Of a stretch of DNA of 21,405 nucleotides, positions 1 through 7,309 are shown piece by piece. The stretch covers positions 1-21,405 of the forward strand of contig CAKSBP010000050.1 in assembly GCA_934438135.1 (NCBI GenBank). Direction: 5' to 3'. How positions within the stretch are numbered: position 1 is the stretch's first letter; every line of letters begins with the position of its first letter. This stretch comes from an uncultured Clostridium sp. (GTDB lineage: Bacteria > Bacillota > Clostridia > Lachnospirales > Lachnospiraceae). Both the position numbers and the translations under genes were made by a program. A model generated the notes under the pieces. The model saw only the letters and a program-made list of their open reading frames with translations, did not search any database and was not told the origin of the DNA.

Positions 1-122
1 TGAGAATAATATTTACTTTTCAATGTGCAATGCCAGTGTTTTGCCGGCATGATCACTCAAGATTCCGAGAGATCATATTTTTGTGCCAGTTTGGAGAGGA
101 CGACAGGTTAATGGCATGATGC

Positions 123-143
123 AAAGGAATCAGAGATTCCTTT
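123..143. repeat. Perfect 9-bp inverted repeat downstream of the amidase gene
   Basis: AAAGGAATC (123-131) and GATTCCTTT (135-143) form a perfect 9-bp stem with a 3-base loop. Neither side carries a T tract, so it is not a standard intrinsic terminator, although it lies 49 bases past the stop of the minus-strand amidase gene and could stabilise that mRNA end. The rest of 1-191 shows no supportable gene: the frames open to the left edge end within about 40 codons and do not look protein-like. Confidence 0.4.
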
Positions 144-191
144 CACCACGCACCCTCAAAAAGACATATAATGTATTCTTGTTTATCTGCT

Positions 192-764
192 TTACAGTTG
201 TGGCAGTCCTAAATAGTTTAACAGGCCGACGTAGATGCCGTAGGCGAATTGGTATTGATCGTCGCGTAGTTTTTGGGCGTCGGATTCGTTGCTGATATAG
301 GCAAGTTCGACGAGAACTGCTGGCATCTGGGCTTTTCTTAGAACATAGAGTCTTGGGTTAATGCGGACTGCATTATCCTTTGTCCCGACACGACGGACGA
401 TTTCGGCTATGATGGACTCTCCTAGGTAATAGGCTTCGGAGTAGGCTTCGGAGACATAAGCTTCTGTTCCATTTATGGAAGGATTATCATTGGAGTTTAC
501 ATGAATGCTGATAAAATAGTCAGCGGACCAGTTGTTTGCACCATTGACACGTGCCTGGAGGCTTTCTGTTGTATTGGTACCAAGAATCTGTTCTGGATAA
601 GTACGAGAAGTTCTAACTTCAAAACGGGAATCGGACGACAAAATATCTGCCAGAAAGGAACCAACGTTATAGGTAATATCCTGTTCTCTTAAGCCGAATC
701 CCTCTGCACCGGCATTAAATCCTTCTGGATTATGACCCTGATCCACGAAAATTTTTATTGCCAA
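192..764 (-). CDS. N-acetylmuramoyl-L-alanine amidase (Amidase_3 family), no signal peptide
   Basis: A 190-aa zinc amidase predicted to cut the bond between N-acetylmuramic acid and L-alanine in peptidoglycan. The Amidase_3 signature is complete: His11 (VDQGH), Glu27 (REQD) and His88 (SIHVNS) as zinc ligands, and Glu153 in VELAYISN as the catalytic residue. The protein is one catalytic domain with no signal peptide, membrane segment or wall-binding repeat. That fits phage endolysins or mother-cell-type autolysins that leave the cell by lysis or a holin. The start is TTG at 764, with AGGAAAG about 11 bases upstream; no in-frame ATG precedes it. It has its own promoter (807-835), separated from the DUF739 gene by that gene's terminator. 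The family call is secure; the biological role (phage remnant, spore or autolysin) is open. Confidence 0.9.
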   Translation of the reverse strand: MAIKIFVDQGHNPEGFNAGAEGFGLREQDITYNVGSFLADILSSDSRFEVRTSRTYPEQILGTNTTESLQARVNGANNWSADYFISIHVNSNDNPSINGTEAYVSEAYSEAYYLGESIIAEIVRRVGTKDNAVRINPRLYVLRKAQMPAVLVELAYISNESDAQKLRDDQYQFAYGIYVGLLNYLGLPQL

Positions 765-786
765 ACTATCACATTCTTTCCTGTTT

Positions 787-802
787 TGATAAATCCTTAT
801 CA
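787..802. promoter_or_regulatory. Inverted repeat over the expected amidase transcription start
   Basis: TGATAA (787-792) and TTATCA (797-802) are separated by 4 bases and sit at about +1 of the promoter at 807-835. They could be an operator or a small 5' stem. Reading only; no family of repressor is recognised. Confidence 0.3.
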
Positions 803-806
803 GTTT

Positions 807-835
807 ATTATATTAGAAAGCAGGGGAAGTGTGCA
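807..835 (-). promoter_or_regulatory. Sigma-A-like promoter of the amidase gene
   Basis: On the minus strand, TGCACA (830-835, 4 of 6) is followed after 17 bases by a perfect TATAAT (807-812). Transcription would start near 800, giving a leader of about 36 bases before the TTG start at 764. Confidence 0.5.
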
Positions 836-872
836 GAAAAATAGGATGAAATCCACAAAGAGGATTCCATCC
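836..872 (-). terminator. Intrinsic terminator after the DUF739 regulator gene
   Basis: Read on the minus strand, GGATGGAATCC and GGATTTCATCC (arms at 862-872 and 844-854) form an 11-bp stem with one G-U pair and a 7-base loop, followed by TATTTTTC. It ends the transcript of the gene at 921-1172 before the amidase promoter begins. Confidence 0.75.
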
Positions 873-920
873 TGTCTGTTAAAAATGCTATATATATCAA
901 TGCTTCTATCCAATCTATGA

Positions 921-1172
921 TTAGTCATCGTATTCAGTGAAAAAGTAAAGTGGAATATCTTTCTTTTTGATGCTTAAAAGCTCCGTTGCTTTTAAAATTT
1001 CATTTTGGGAAAATTCCAGTTTACCGTTAAGCCGCTGGCTTAATGAAACACGGCCAATACCAAGAGCATTTGCAAATTTCTCCTGTGTATTGTAGATTTC
1101 TTTAATTTTACCAAGAAGTTTACTATAGTTGTAAGTAATGCTAACTTCCTTTTTCTTTACTGTTGCCTTCAT
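921..1172 (-). CDS. DUF739 family phage-type HTH regulator
   Basis: An 83-aa protein with the DUF739 pattern: YNYSKLLGKIKE near residues 14-25, then a helix-turn-helix (TQEKFANALGIGRVSLSQRL, about 29-48) and a short tail with the typical IPLYFF ending. Relatives are small Cro/C1-like DNA-binding proteins of Firmicutes phages and prophage remnants. The first dozen residues are Lys-rich. The start ATG at 1172 has GGGAGGA about 10 bases upstream. A terminator at 836-872 closes the gene. No integrase or structural phage gene accompanies it here, so it may be a relic or a domesticated regulator. Its DNA target is unknown; short palindromes occur in its upstream region (1219-1234 and 1328-1341). 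Confidence 0.85.
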   Translation of the reverse strand: MKATVKKKEVSITYNYSKLLGKIKEIYNTQEKFANALGIGRVSLSQRLNGKLEFSQNEILKATELLSIKKKDIPLYFFTEYDD

Positions 1173-1654
1173 TTTTAACTTATCCTCCCGTTATTTTATT
1201 TCTAAATTTATCGTGTGTGTTTCTTCTGCGAAACAACTAGTTTTATGATTAAAGCATTTCATCAGTAATGCGGATAAATTGAGTGAAAGAATGGCTGGTG
1301 AGACACTTTAAAGCAAATACTGTCAGGCATGTTTGAACATGATTTTAAGTATGCCAGTGTGCTGATAAGTTTTATGTGGGACTTTAAAAGAAAAAAATAA
1401 TAAGTGAGTATCCGATGGACGTATCGATGATATAGTCTTAACGGTTGATTAAATTATGTATGTATTTCTTTACAGGCAAGCCATAAAATACAACGTCAAA
1501 AAGCCATACGCTGATATTAGCATATTTTAACATACAATGCAAGCATTTCCAGACAGGAAATGAAAAAAAACCAAACATTTTAGGACAGAAAAAAGAACAT
1601 TATACGTTTTTTATAATGTCCTTTTTTATTTGTATACAAAATGATAATAAATAT
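1173..1654. other. Gene-free stretch between the DUF739 gene and the SDF transporter
   Basis: No frame on either strand carries a convincing gene. The stretch holds a 5-bp inverted repeat GTTTC/GAAAC (1219-1234) just upstream of the DUF739 gene, a perfect 14-base palindromic element CATGTT-TG-AACATG (1328-1341) flanked by GGCAT/ATGCC arms (1326-1330 and 1351-1355), and the transporter terminator near its end. Either palindrome could be an operator; neither matches a site I can name. Confidence 0.5.
1585..1631. terminator. Terminator of the SDF transporter gene, possibly bidirectional
   Basis: The arms at 1595-1603 and 1613-1621 pair with one G-U pair on the minus strand (GGACATTAT with ATAATGTTC), followed there by TTTTTTCTGT. 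On the plus strand the same hairpin has one mismatch and is followed by TTTTTTATTT. It serves the minus-strand transporter gene best. Confidence 0.7.
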
Positions 1655-2857
1655 TTAATTTAGTGATGCTGTGCCAAATCTTTGATCAATCCAGTCTATC
1701 ATAAGGGCAATTGACTGATCACCGGAAATGTTACATGCTGTTCCAAAGCTGTCCTGAGACAGATGAAGAGAAATGATCAGCTGCTGCATGGAATCGCTGA
1801 ATCCGAGCAGAGATGTAATTAAACCAAGTGCTGACATGACACCTCCGCCTGGAACACCAGGAGCTGCAATCATAGTTACCCCCAGCATAAAAATAAATGG
1901 AAGGTATATGGAGAGAGAGGGTGCAATTCCATTTGCCAGCAGAATTCCCATGGAACCAATGACAAGGCAGATGGTATCACCTGCTAAGTGAATGGTAGCA
2001 CCGAGAGGAATGACAAATTCTGAAATCTCTTTTGTAACTTCATTTTTTTCTGCAGATTCCAGACTAACTGGAATGGTAGAGGCAGAAGACTGGGTTCCGA
2101 GAGCTGTAAAGTAGGCTGGAATAGTATTTTTAATTTTTGGAAACTGATTTTTATGGCATACAAGGGAAGCCACTCCAAACTGGAGGGCAATATAAAACCA
2201 TTGAAATACTAAAATCATAATATAAAGCCGGATAAACATTTTGATGGTCGGAAAGAGACTGCCTTCTGCAGCAATTTTGCAGAAGAGACCAGCAATATGT
2301 ATTGGAATCAATGGAATAATAATTTTTCCAAGAACCAGTTTGATAATTTCCTGAATTTCCTTAATACAGTTGTAAAGACTTCTGGTTTCTGTGTTGGCAA
2401 TGCCAAGTCCAAGAATAAATGCCAGAATCAGTGCAGTCATAACGGAGCATACCGGATCGGCAGTAATGGTAAACAGAACATCAAATGTTTTTTCATTTAA
2501 CGTTTTCGCTGCGATTTCTTTAATCATACCAGGAAGGATTGCTTTACCAGCAAGAAATGCACTAAATCCTGCTGCGATAGTAGAACAGTACGCAATTACC
2601 AAGGTAATTCCAAATAGTTTATTTGCTTTTTTTCCTAAATCAGCCAGACCGATTGTAACAAAGGATAAAATTAAAAGCGGGATGATAAAGGAAAGAAATG
2701 TACTAAAAAGAGAACTAAAGGTTGTAAATAAACGGACCATACCCACAAAAAGGATATTTTTTTCAATATGGAAAACGGTACCAATAGACCCAAGAAGCAT
2801 TCCCATTAGAATTCCTAGAATCAGCTGAGGCAGCAGACCAAATTTTTTAAATCTCAT
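1655..2857 (-). CDS. Dicarboxylate/amino acid:cation symporter (SDF/DAACS family)
   Basis: A 400-aa polytopic membrane protein that should import an amino acid or dicarboxylate with sodium or protons. SDF landmarks in order: a serine-rich reentrant loop GTQSSASTIP (254-263), PLGATIHLAGDT (284-295) in the place of the canonical PLGATINMDGT, the second loop GVPGGG (334-339), and DSFGTACNISGD (369-380), which keeps the Thr, Asn and Asp of the last transmembrane segment. The length is on the short side for the family. The NMDGT cation motif is replaced by HLAGDT, so substrate and coupling ion cannot be assumed. TAGGAG lies 4-5 bases before the ATG at 2857. A good promoter (2961-2989) and a terminator (1585-1631) make it a single-gene unit. 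Family certain, substrate unknown. Confidence 0.9.
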   Translation of the reverse strand: MRFKKFGLLPQLILGILMGMLLGSIGTVFHIEKNILFVGMVRLFTTFSSLFSTFLSFIIPLLILSFVTIGLADLGKKANKLFGITLVIAYCSTIAAGFSAFLAGKAILPGMIKEIAAKTLNEKTFDVLFTITADPVCSVMTALILAFILGLGIANTETRSLYNCIKEIQEIIKLVLGKIIIPLIPIHIAGLFCKIAAEGSLFPTIKMFIRLYIMILVFQWFYIALQFGVASLVCHKNQFPKIKNTIPAYFTALGTQSSASTIPVSLESAEKNEVTKEISEFVIPLGATIHLAGDTICLVIGSMGILLANGIAPSLSIYLPFIFMLGVTMIAAPGVPGGGVMSALGLITSLLGFSDSMQQLIISLHLSQDSFGTACNISGDQSIALMIDWIDQRFGTASLN

Positions 2858-2960
2858 ATAATCTCCTAACTATCCTTGAAATATACATTTGTGTGTGTTA
2901 CAAGGACGAATGTTTAAAATGTTTTACTGAAAAAGACAAAAGTCTTTCTCGGATGGACAT

Positions 2961-2989
2961 ATTATATAGGTATATTCGAAAAAATGCAA
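2961..2989 (-). promoter_or_regulatory. Sigma-A-like promoter of the SDF transporter
   Basis: On the minus strand, TTGCAT (2984-2989) and a perfect TATAAT (2961-2966) are 17 bases apart. The leader of about 95 bases contains an AT-rich 9-bp hairpin (about 2932-2953) followed by a short T run, which might act as a weak attenuator. Confidence 0.65.
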
Positions 2990-3044
2990 GCTTTTCTTGA
3001 AATGGAATATTTTACTTAAGTTATGACACGGAAATGACTTGAAA

Positions 3045-3073
3045 GTGACACAAAATATCTGTTATTTTATTAT
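3045..3073 (+). promoter_or_regulatory. Sigma-A-like promoter of the secreted hydrolase operon
   Basis: GTGACA (3045-3050, 5 of 6) and TATTAT (3068-3073, 5 of 6) are 17 bases apart. The start near 3080 leaves a very short leader that begins almost at the AGGAGG (3081-3086). Confidence 0.6.
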
Positions 3074-3101
3074 AGTATAAAGGAGGAGAATAGGTGAGGA
3101 T

Positions 3102-5429
3102 ATGTTGAAAAAAATGAATAAATGGCGAAAAATGATATCACTTTGTCTTAGCATCGTTCTAGCATGTGGGGTGATATATTACCAGAATGTATCTGTTTCG
3201 GCGGCTTCTACGGGGGTAGTAACAGCAACCAGTCTGAATGTACGTTCTGGACCATCCACTTCTTATAGTGTGGTAGTCGGCATTAAGAAAGACACAAAAG
3301 TTACAATATCCAGTGAAGTCAAAGACACAAGCGGAACTATCTGGTATAAAATTTCAGTAACTGTAGATGGAAAATCATACAGCGGTTATGTAAGTTCTGC
3401 GTATATTCAAAAAGCAAATACGTCAACTAGCACATCTGCTACAACCAGTTCATTTGTAAGGAGAACCGGTTATGTCAATGCAACCAGTCTGAATATCAGA
3501 AAAACAAGATCTACTACCGGTACCATTGTTGGAAATATTATAAAATCTAAGGTTGTAAATGTTTTGGGAAAATCAACTGTCAGCGAAAAAACATGGTATC
3601 AAATCAGTACAACGATTAACGGAAAGACAGTTACGGGATATGTAATCAGCAGTTATATTACACTTCATCCGACAACAGTTTCAGCAACAACCTATAGTCT
3701 TGCCAAAACAAATGCGGCTGATACTGGCTTATATTTGACAGCAAATATTTACGATAAAAAAAGAGCTGTTTTGAAAAAGAGTCATTATGTGATTGTGCGT
3801 GGTAAACTTACAGTAAATTCAGTAGATTTTACATTGGTAACAGCGATTGTAAACGGAAAGGGAATGAATGGATATATTAAATCTTCTTTATTAACAAGTG
3901 TGAGATCGACTATATCCAGCACAACCGATTATGCAGCAAAAACCAATGCAGCTACGAGTGCAAAGAAAATTGCAGCAAGTATTTCTACAAGTGTAGGTTC
4001 CTTGACAAAAGGGCAGAACGTAAAAGTAAAAGGTGAGTTAACCGTATCTGGAACAAAATGGTATCGATGTACATTTACCGCATCTGGAACTACTGTTACA
4101 GGATATATTAAAGCATCCTGCGTGGACATTCGTGATGATGCCGAATTTCAGGAAGAACTGGAACAGTTCCCATCTAGTTATCAGAGTGCTTTGAAAACAT
4201 TGCATGAGAAGTATCCAAACTGGCATTTTAAAGCCATCCATACAGGTCTGGATTGGGAAACCGTTATTAAAAATCAAAGTACAGTTGGTAAGAATACCAT
4301 TCAAAGCAACCAGCCAAAAGGTGGTTCAGCAGGTACTTATAGTGCACCATTTTCCTATCTTTCTACAGAGATAGGTGCGTATAACTGGTCAAATGATAAG
4401 TATACATTATGTGATGGAAGCAACTGGTACACTGCGCATTCAGATGTAATTAAATATTATATGGATCCAAGAAATTCATTGACGGAAAATCTCATTTTCC
4501 AGTTTGAATCCTTGGGATATGACAAGAGACAGAAATCCAGTGTAGTAGACAGTATTTTATCAAATACCTTTATGAAAGGTAATTATAGTGTTACAGATAA
4601 GCTGACAAACAAAGTTGTAAGTGGAGGTTATACGGATGCCTTTATGACTGCTGGTAAAACCAATAATGTCAGTCCATATTTCCTTGCCATTCGTTCCAAA
4701 CAGGAACTTGGTGTAAATGGAAGTGGTTCTGTAACTGGAAACTATACGGGGTATACAGGTTATTATAATTATTATAATATTGGCGCAGCGGATAGTTCGA
4801 CAGGAGGCGCAATTGCAAATGGATTAAAATGGGCAAGTACTGGTACCACATACCAGCGACCATGGACGAATCCACTGAAAGCAATTATAGGTGGTGCAGA
4901 ATATATTGCAGCAGGCTATATCAGCAAAGGTCAGAATTCCTTATATCTGCAGAAGTTTAATGTAGTTTATGCACCATATTATTCTCATCAGTATATGACC
5001 AATGTACAGGCTCCAAACAGTGAATCCAAGTCAACATTTAATTCTTATTCAGCAATGAACATTGAGTCAGATGCTTTTGTATTTGCAATACCAGTTTATA
5101 AGAATATGCCAGGTACTGCATGCAGCCTTCCAAAATCAGCAGGAAATCCAAACAGTTATTTAAAGAGTCTGACAGTAAAGGCGGGTTCCAAAACATTATC
5201 TCTGACACCAACATTTAATTATTTGACAAAATCTTACACAATGGTTGTGGATAACAGTATAAATGAAGTTACAGTTTCTGCAGGTAAAATCAGTACGTAT
5301 GCATCCATCACCGGAACAGGAACATACAGTTTGACAGCAGGCAGTACAAAGACAATTTCAATTGTCTGTACAGCTGGAAATGGAACGAAAACAACGTATA
5401 CACTGAAAGTGTCGAGAAAAAGCAGTTAG
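3102..5429 (+). CDS. Secreted SH3b-repeat peptidoglycan glucosaminidase with C-terminal cadherin-like domain
   Basis: A 775-aa exported wall hydrolase. It has a signal peptide (residues 1-35, basic start, hydrophobic core, VSA-AS cleavage region). Two clear SH3b domains follow (about 36-103 and 122-187), then two degenerate copies (about 193-265 and 272-342). Next comes a GH73-type endo-beta-N-acetylglucosaminidase domain (about 360-635); Glu535 in SKQELG sits where the catalytic Glu is expected, followed by a Tyr/Gly-rich stretch (549-561). A cadherin-like beta-sandwich (about 682-772) ends the protein. It probably remodels peptidoglycan, with SH3b repeats as wall anchors. The spacing at the start is unusual: AGGAGG lies 15 bases before the ATG, while a second GTGAGG lies only 2 bases before it; Met5 (3114) is a possible alternative start. 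It is co-transcribed with the next gene, 24 bases away. Confidence 0.9.
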   Translation: MLKKMNKWRKMISLCLSIVLACGVIYYQNVSVSAASTGVVTATSLNVRSGPSTSYSVVVGIKKDTKVTISSEVKDTSGTIWYKISVTVDGKSYSGYVSSAYIQKANTSTSTSATTSSFVRRTGYVNATSLNIRKTRSTTGTIVGNIIKSKVVNVLGKSTVSEKTWYQISTTINGKTVTGYVISSYITLHPTTVSATTYSLAKTNAADTGLYLTANIYDKKRAVLKKSHYVIVRGKLTVNSVDFTLVTAIVNGKGMNGYIKSSLLTSVRSTISSTTDYAAKTNAATSAKKIAASISTSVGSLTKGQNVKVKGELTVSGTKWYRCTFTASGTTVTGYIKASCVDIRDDAEFQEELEQFPSSYQSALKTLHEKYPNWHFKAIHTGLDWETVIKNQSTVGKNTIQSNQPKGGSAGTYSAPFSYLSTEIGAYNWSNDKYTLCDGSNWYTAHSDVIKYYMDPRNSLTENLIFQFESLGYDKRQKSSVVDSILSNTFMKGNYSVTDKLTNKVVSGGYTDAFMTAGKTNNVSPYFLAIRSKQELGVNGSGSVTGNYTGYTGYYNYYNIGAADSSTGGAIANGLKWASTGTTYQRPWTNPLKAIIGGAEYIAAGYISKGQNSLYLQKFNVVYAPYYSHQYMTNVQAPNSESKSTFNSYSAMNIESDAFVFAIPVYKNMPGTACSLPKSAGNPNSYLKSLTVKAGSKTLSLTPTFNYLTKSYTMVVDNSINEVTVSAGKISTYASITGTGTYSLTAGSTKTISIVCTAGNGTKTTYTLKVSRKSS

Positions 5430-5453
5430 GTATCAGAAACAGGAGGCTTTAAA

Positions 5454-6179
5454 ATGAAACGAAAATTAGCAGTTGTGGCGGGATTAGCAGTTGTTGTCTG
5501 TGCTGTTTTTGCAGGAAGCTTTATTAAGGGAAATGCAGAAAAAACACAGTTTTCAATTCAGGTTCCTGATCAGAAAGTTGTAAAAGGTGAAGAGTTCACT
5601 ATGGAAATTAATGTAACAGGAAGTGCTCCGTTTTGGGCAGTAGACACTTATCTTTCCTATGATGCAGAAAAAGCAGAGTTTATTCCAGAAGAAAATGAGC
5701 ATATTATGGGAACAGGTGGCGTTCTCCATATTGTGGATTCTTTTGAAGAAGGTAAAAACAGTATGTCCTATTCTTTAAAAATGAAGGCATTGGAAACGGG
5801 AACGGCAGAGTTTTCTATTACAGATGCAACGGTAGAACTTTCTGAGAACTATGAAGTAAAGGAACTTTCTTCTTCTAAGGCTGTAGTGGAAATTGGAATC
5901 AATTCCGCGGATTCAAAAGATGCAAAGTTAGCAGAGCTGGAAGTTTTTCCAGGTGAGTTAACTCCGGCATTTGCTCCAGCGGTAACAGACTATCAGATTC
6001 AGGTGGATAAGAGTACAGATGAACTCATTTTAAGTGCAGTTGCATCTGATTCTGACAGTGTTGTTACGGTAGAAGGAAATGAAAAATTGGTAACAGGAAA
6101 TAATACAGTGAAAATTCAGGTGACCTCTCCATCGGGAGTATCAAAACTATATACAATTCTTGTGAAAAAAAGTGCTTAG
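5454..6179 (+). CDS. Exported cohesin-like protein with cadherin-like beta-sandwich domain
   Basis: A 241-aa protein with an N-terminal signal peptide or membrane anchor (about residues 4-26). A cohesin-like beta domain (about 32-148) follows, with the typical VVKGEEFTMEINV start, FWAVDTYLSYD strand and ALETGTAEFSI strand. The C-terminal cadherin-like domain (about 156-239) has LAELEVFPGELTPAFAP and SGVSKLYTILVKK. No catalytic residues are seen, so a binding or scaffold role outside the cell is likely. The same C-terminal fold ends the enzyme encoded just upstream. AGGAGG lies 8 bases before the ATG and the genes are 24 bases apart, so they form one operon ended by the hairpin at 6185-6225. 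No dockerin partner is visible in this window, so the ligand is unknown. Confidence 0.8.
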   Translation: MKRKLAVVAGLAVVVCAVFAGSFIKGNAEKTQFSIQVPDQKVVKGEEFTMEINVTGSAPFWAVDTYLSYDAEKAEFIPEENEHIMGTGGVLHIVDSFEEGKNSMSYSLKMKALETGTAEFSITDATVELSENYEVKELSSSKAVVEIGINSADSKDAKLAELEVFPGELTPAFAPAVTDYQIQVDKSTDELILSAVASDSDSVVTVEGNEKLVTGNNTVKIQVTSPSGVSKLYTILVKKSA

Positions 6180-6184
6180 AAAAG

Positions 6185-6225
6185 AAAACTGCAGTTACGG
6201 CATATTGCCGAGGCTGCAGTTTTTT
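6185..6225. terminator. Bidirectional terminator between convergent genes
   Basis: AAAACTGCAG (6185-6194) pairs with CTGCAGTTTT (6214-6223), and an inner CGGCA/TGCCG stem (6198-6210) extends it. Plus-strand transcripts end in TTTTTT; the minus-strand reading ends in TTTTCTTT. It serves both the cohesin-like gene and the small gene at 6241-6396. Confidence 0.85.
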
Positions 6226-6240
6226 AGGGGTAAATAGCTT

Positions 6241-6396
6241 CTACTTTTTATGGGATTTTTTCAAAGGCATTTCTTCAGGAAAATCATGATTAATAGTGGA
6301 TGAGTGAGGAATGTCAATTTCAGGAATATCCCCATCGCCATAATCTGTGTTGTAGTCATAGTCTAGATTAATTCCATTTTGTTCATTCAGATTCAT
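6241..6396 (-). CDS. Small hypothetical protein, 51 aa, acidic
   Basis: An unrecognised small gene of 51 codons plus TAG. Its support is a strong AGGAGG six bases before the ATG at 6396, a frame that stays open to a stop 16 bases from the shared terminator, and protein-like composition. The protein begins MNLNEQNG, is rich in Asp, Tyr and Asn in its first half (LDYDYNTDYGDGDIPEIDIP), and ends with a basic tail (KKSHKK). No membrane segment, cysteine pair or known motif is visible. The upstream side (6397-6560) shows no clear promoter. Function unknown; a conserved small protein or a remnant are both possible. Confidence 0.55.
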   Translation of the reverse strand: MNLNEQNGINLDYDYNTDYGDGDIPEIDIPHSSTINHDFPEEMPLKKSHKK

Positions 6397-7107
6397 ATAA
6401 ATCCTCCTGTCGAATATGATGAAAAGAAGTTTTTTACAACACTATTGTGTGCAAGGATAAAAAATAATATGACAAAACTCCACAGAAAAAAATACAAATT
6501 ATTTGTAACATAGGAAAATTTATCGAACTAATTATGTAAAATTGTCTGTTAAGATGGTAAAATGAGAATCTACGCTTGCCTTTTGCTAAAAATCATTTAT
6601 AATTAATAGTATACAAAACAAAGGCATCAAAGATTTGTATTGAGTATGTATTCCCTAGAATAAACTGTTTACGTAATATATGTATCAGTAATGAACTCAA
6701 TAGGAAATGATGAGACCGTTAGAAGTTTTGTAATGAAAATTCATGCAGATATTAAAATCGAAGTACAAAGGAACGGACATAACGGGCTAGTTTGCCGGAT
6801 GAAGAGTACGAAAGAAAAATGATATAACTGCAAAGGATAAAATTGTAAACTGCGAAAGATAACCGGGTTGGAAGTATACAGAAGAAGTTTGTAAGACAGA
6901 GATTACAAAAGATGGCTTACAAAAGAGAAAGACATGACATACGGAAGATAACGGAATAAGTAACAGAAGCGAAAACTAAAATGTTGGGCAGAAGAAAAAG
7001 TACGGAAGATGTAAAAAGATACTAAGGAAGAAACTATGAAGATTTATAGGAAAAGTAAATTAGGATAAACATCAGCATTATTTTGATGAGAGTATGAGAA
7101 TTAAAAG
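6397..7107. other. Long gene-free stretch with purine-rich degenerate repeats
   Basis: No convincing coding frame is present on either strand. From about 6800 to 7070 the plus strand is dominated by A and G, with a recurrent short motif resembling AC-GGAAGATA. Examples are AACTGCAAAGGATAA (6826-6840) and AACTGCGAAAGATAA (6848-6862), TACGGAAGAT at 6940-6949 and 7001-7010, and TTACAAAAGA at 6903-6912 and 6917-6926. An ATTGAGT/ACTCAAT inverted repeat spans about 6639-6700. A strong plus-strand terminator (7108-7159) closes the stretch, which suggests it is transcribed, but no promoter with good spacing was found. Confidence 0.5.
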
Positions 7108-7159
7108 AAGCAGCTGCTATGGATACACGGAAGGCGTATCAGGGCGGTTGCTTTTTTTT
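7108..7159 (+). terminator. Strong intrinsic terminator upstream of the copper operon
   Basis: AAGCAGCTGC (7108-7117) pairs over 10 bp with GCGGTTGCTT (7144-7153) using two G-U pairs, and an inner GATAC/GTATC stem (7122-7126 with 7136-7140) extends it. Eight T follow (7152-7159). No gene lies upstream on this strand for more than 900 bases, so the transcript it ends is unidentified. Confidence 0.8.
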
Positions 7160-7176
7160 GTTTTAGAAAAATATAG

Positions 7177-7205
7177 TTGACGTATCGAATCGTTTAGAAT
7201 AAAAT
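7177..7205 (+). promoter_or_regulatory. Promoter of the csoR-copA operon
   Basis: TTGACG (7177-7182, 5 of 6) and TAAAAT (7200-7205, 5 of 6) are 17 bases apart. The CsoR operator starts at the last base of the -10 box and covers the transcription start. Confidence 0.8.
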
Positions 7206-7235
7206 ACTACTATACCCCAGAGGGGTATAGTAGTA
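7205..7235. promoter_or_regulatory. CsoR-type copper operator
   Basis: A perfect inverted repeat with 14-bp arms (7205-7218 and 7222-7235) and a 3-base centre. Its core ATACCCC-AGA-GGGGTAT matches the G-tract pseudo-palindromes bound by CsoR-family repressors. Its place over the -10 edge and transcription start implies autorepression of csoR-copA that is lifted by Cu(I). Confidence 0.85.
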
Positions 7236-7309
7236 GATAAATAAAAAATCTATCGTACCATATCAAAGAATAAATGATGCATATGGAGGCGTTAAGACAG
7301 GAGTGTAGA

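Noticed and set aside
1..119. Plus-strand frames open to the left window edge
   Set aside because: They end within about 40 codons, have no protein-like pattern, and overlap the repeat region; not supported as the tail of a gene.
2391..2828. A 145-codon plus-strand frame across the SDF transporter gene
   Set aside because: It is a mirror frame of a certain membrane protein gene, with no ribosome site and unnatural composition.
6733..6822. A 29-codon frame starting ATG AAA ATT CAT in the purine-rich region
   Set aside because: No ribosome site before it, composition follows the surrounding purine-rich DNA, and the stop comes soon; treated as chance.
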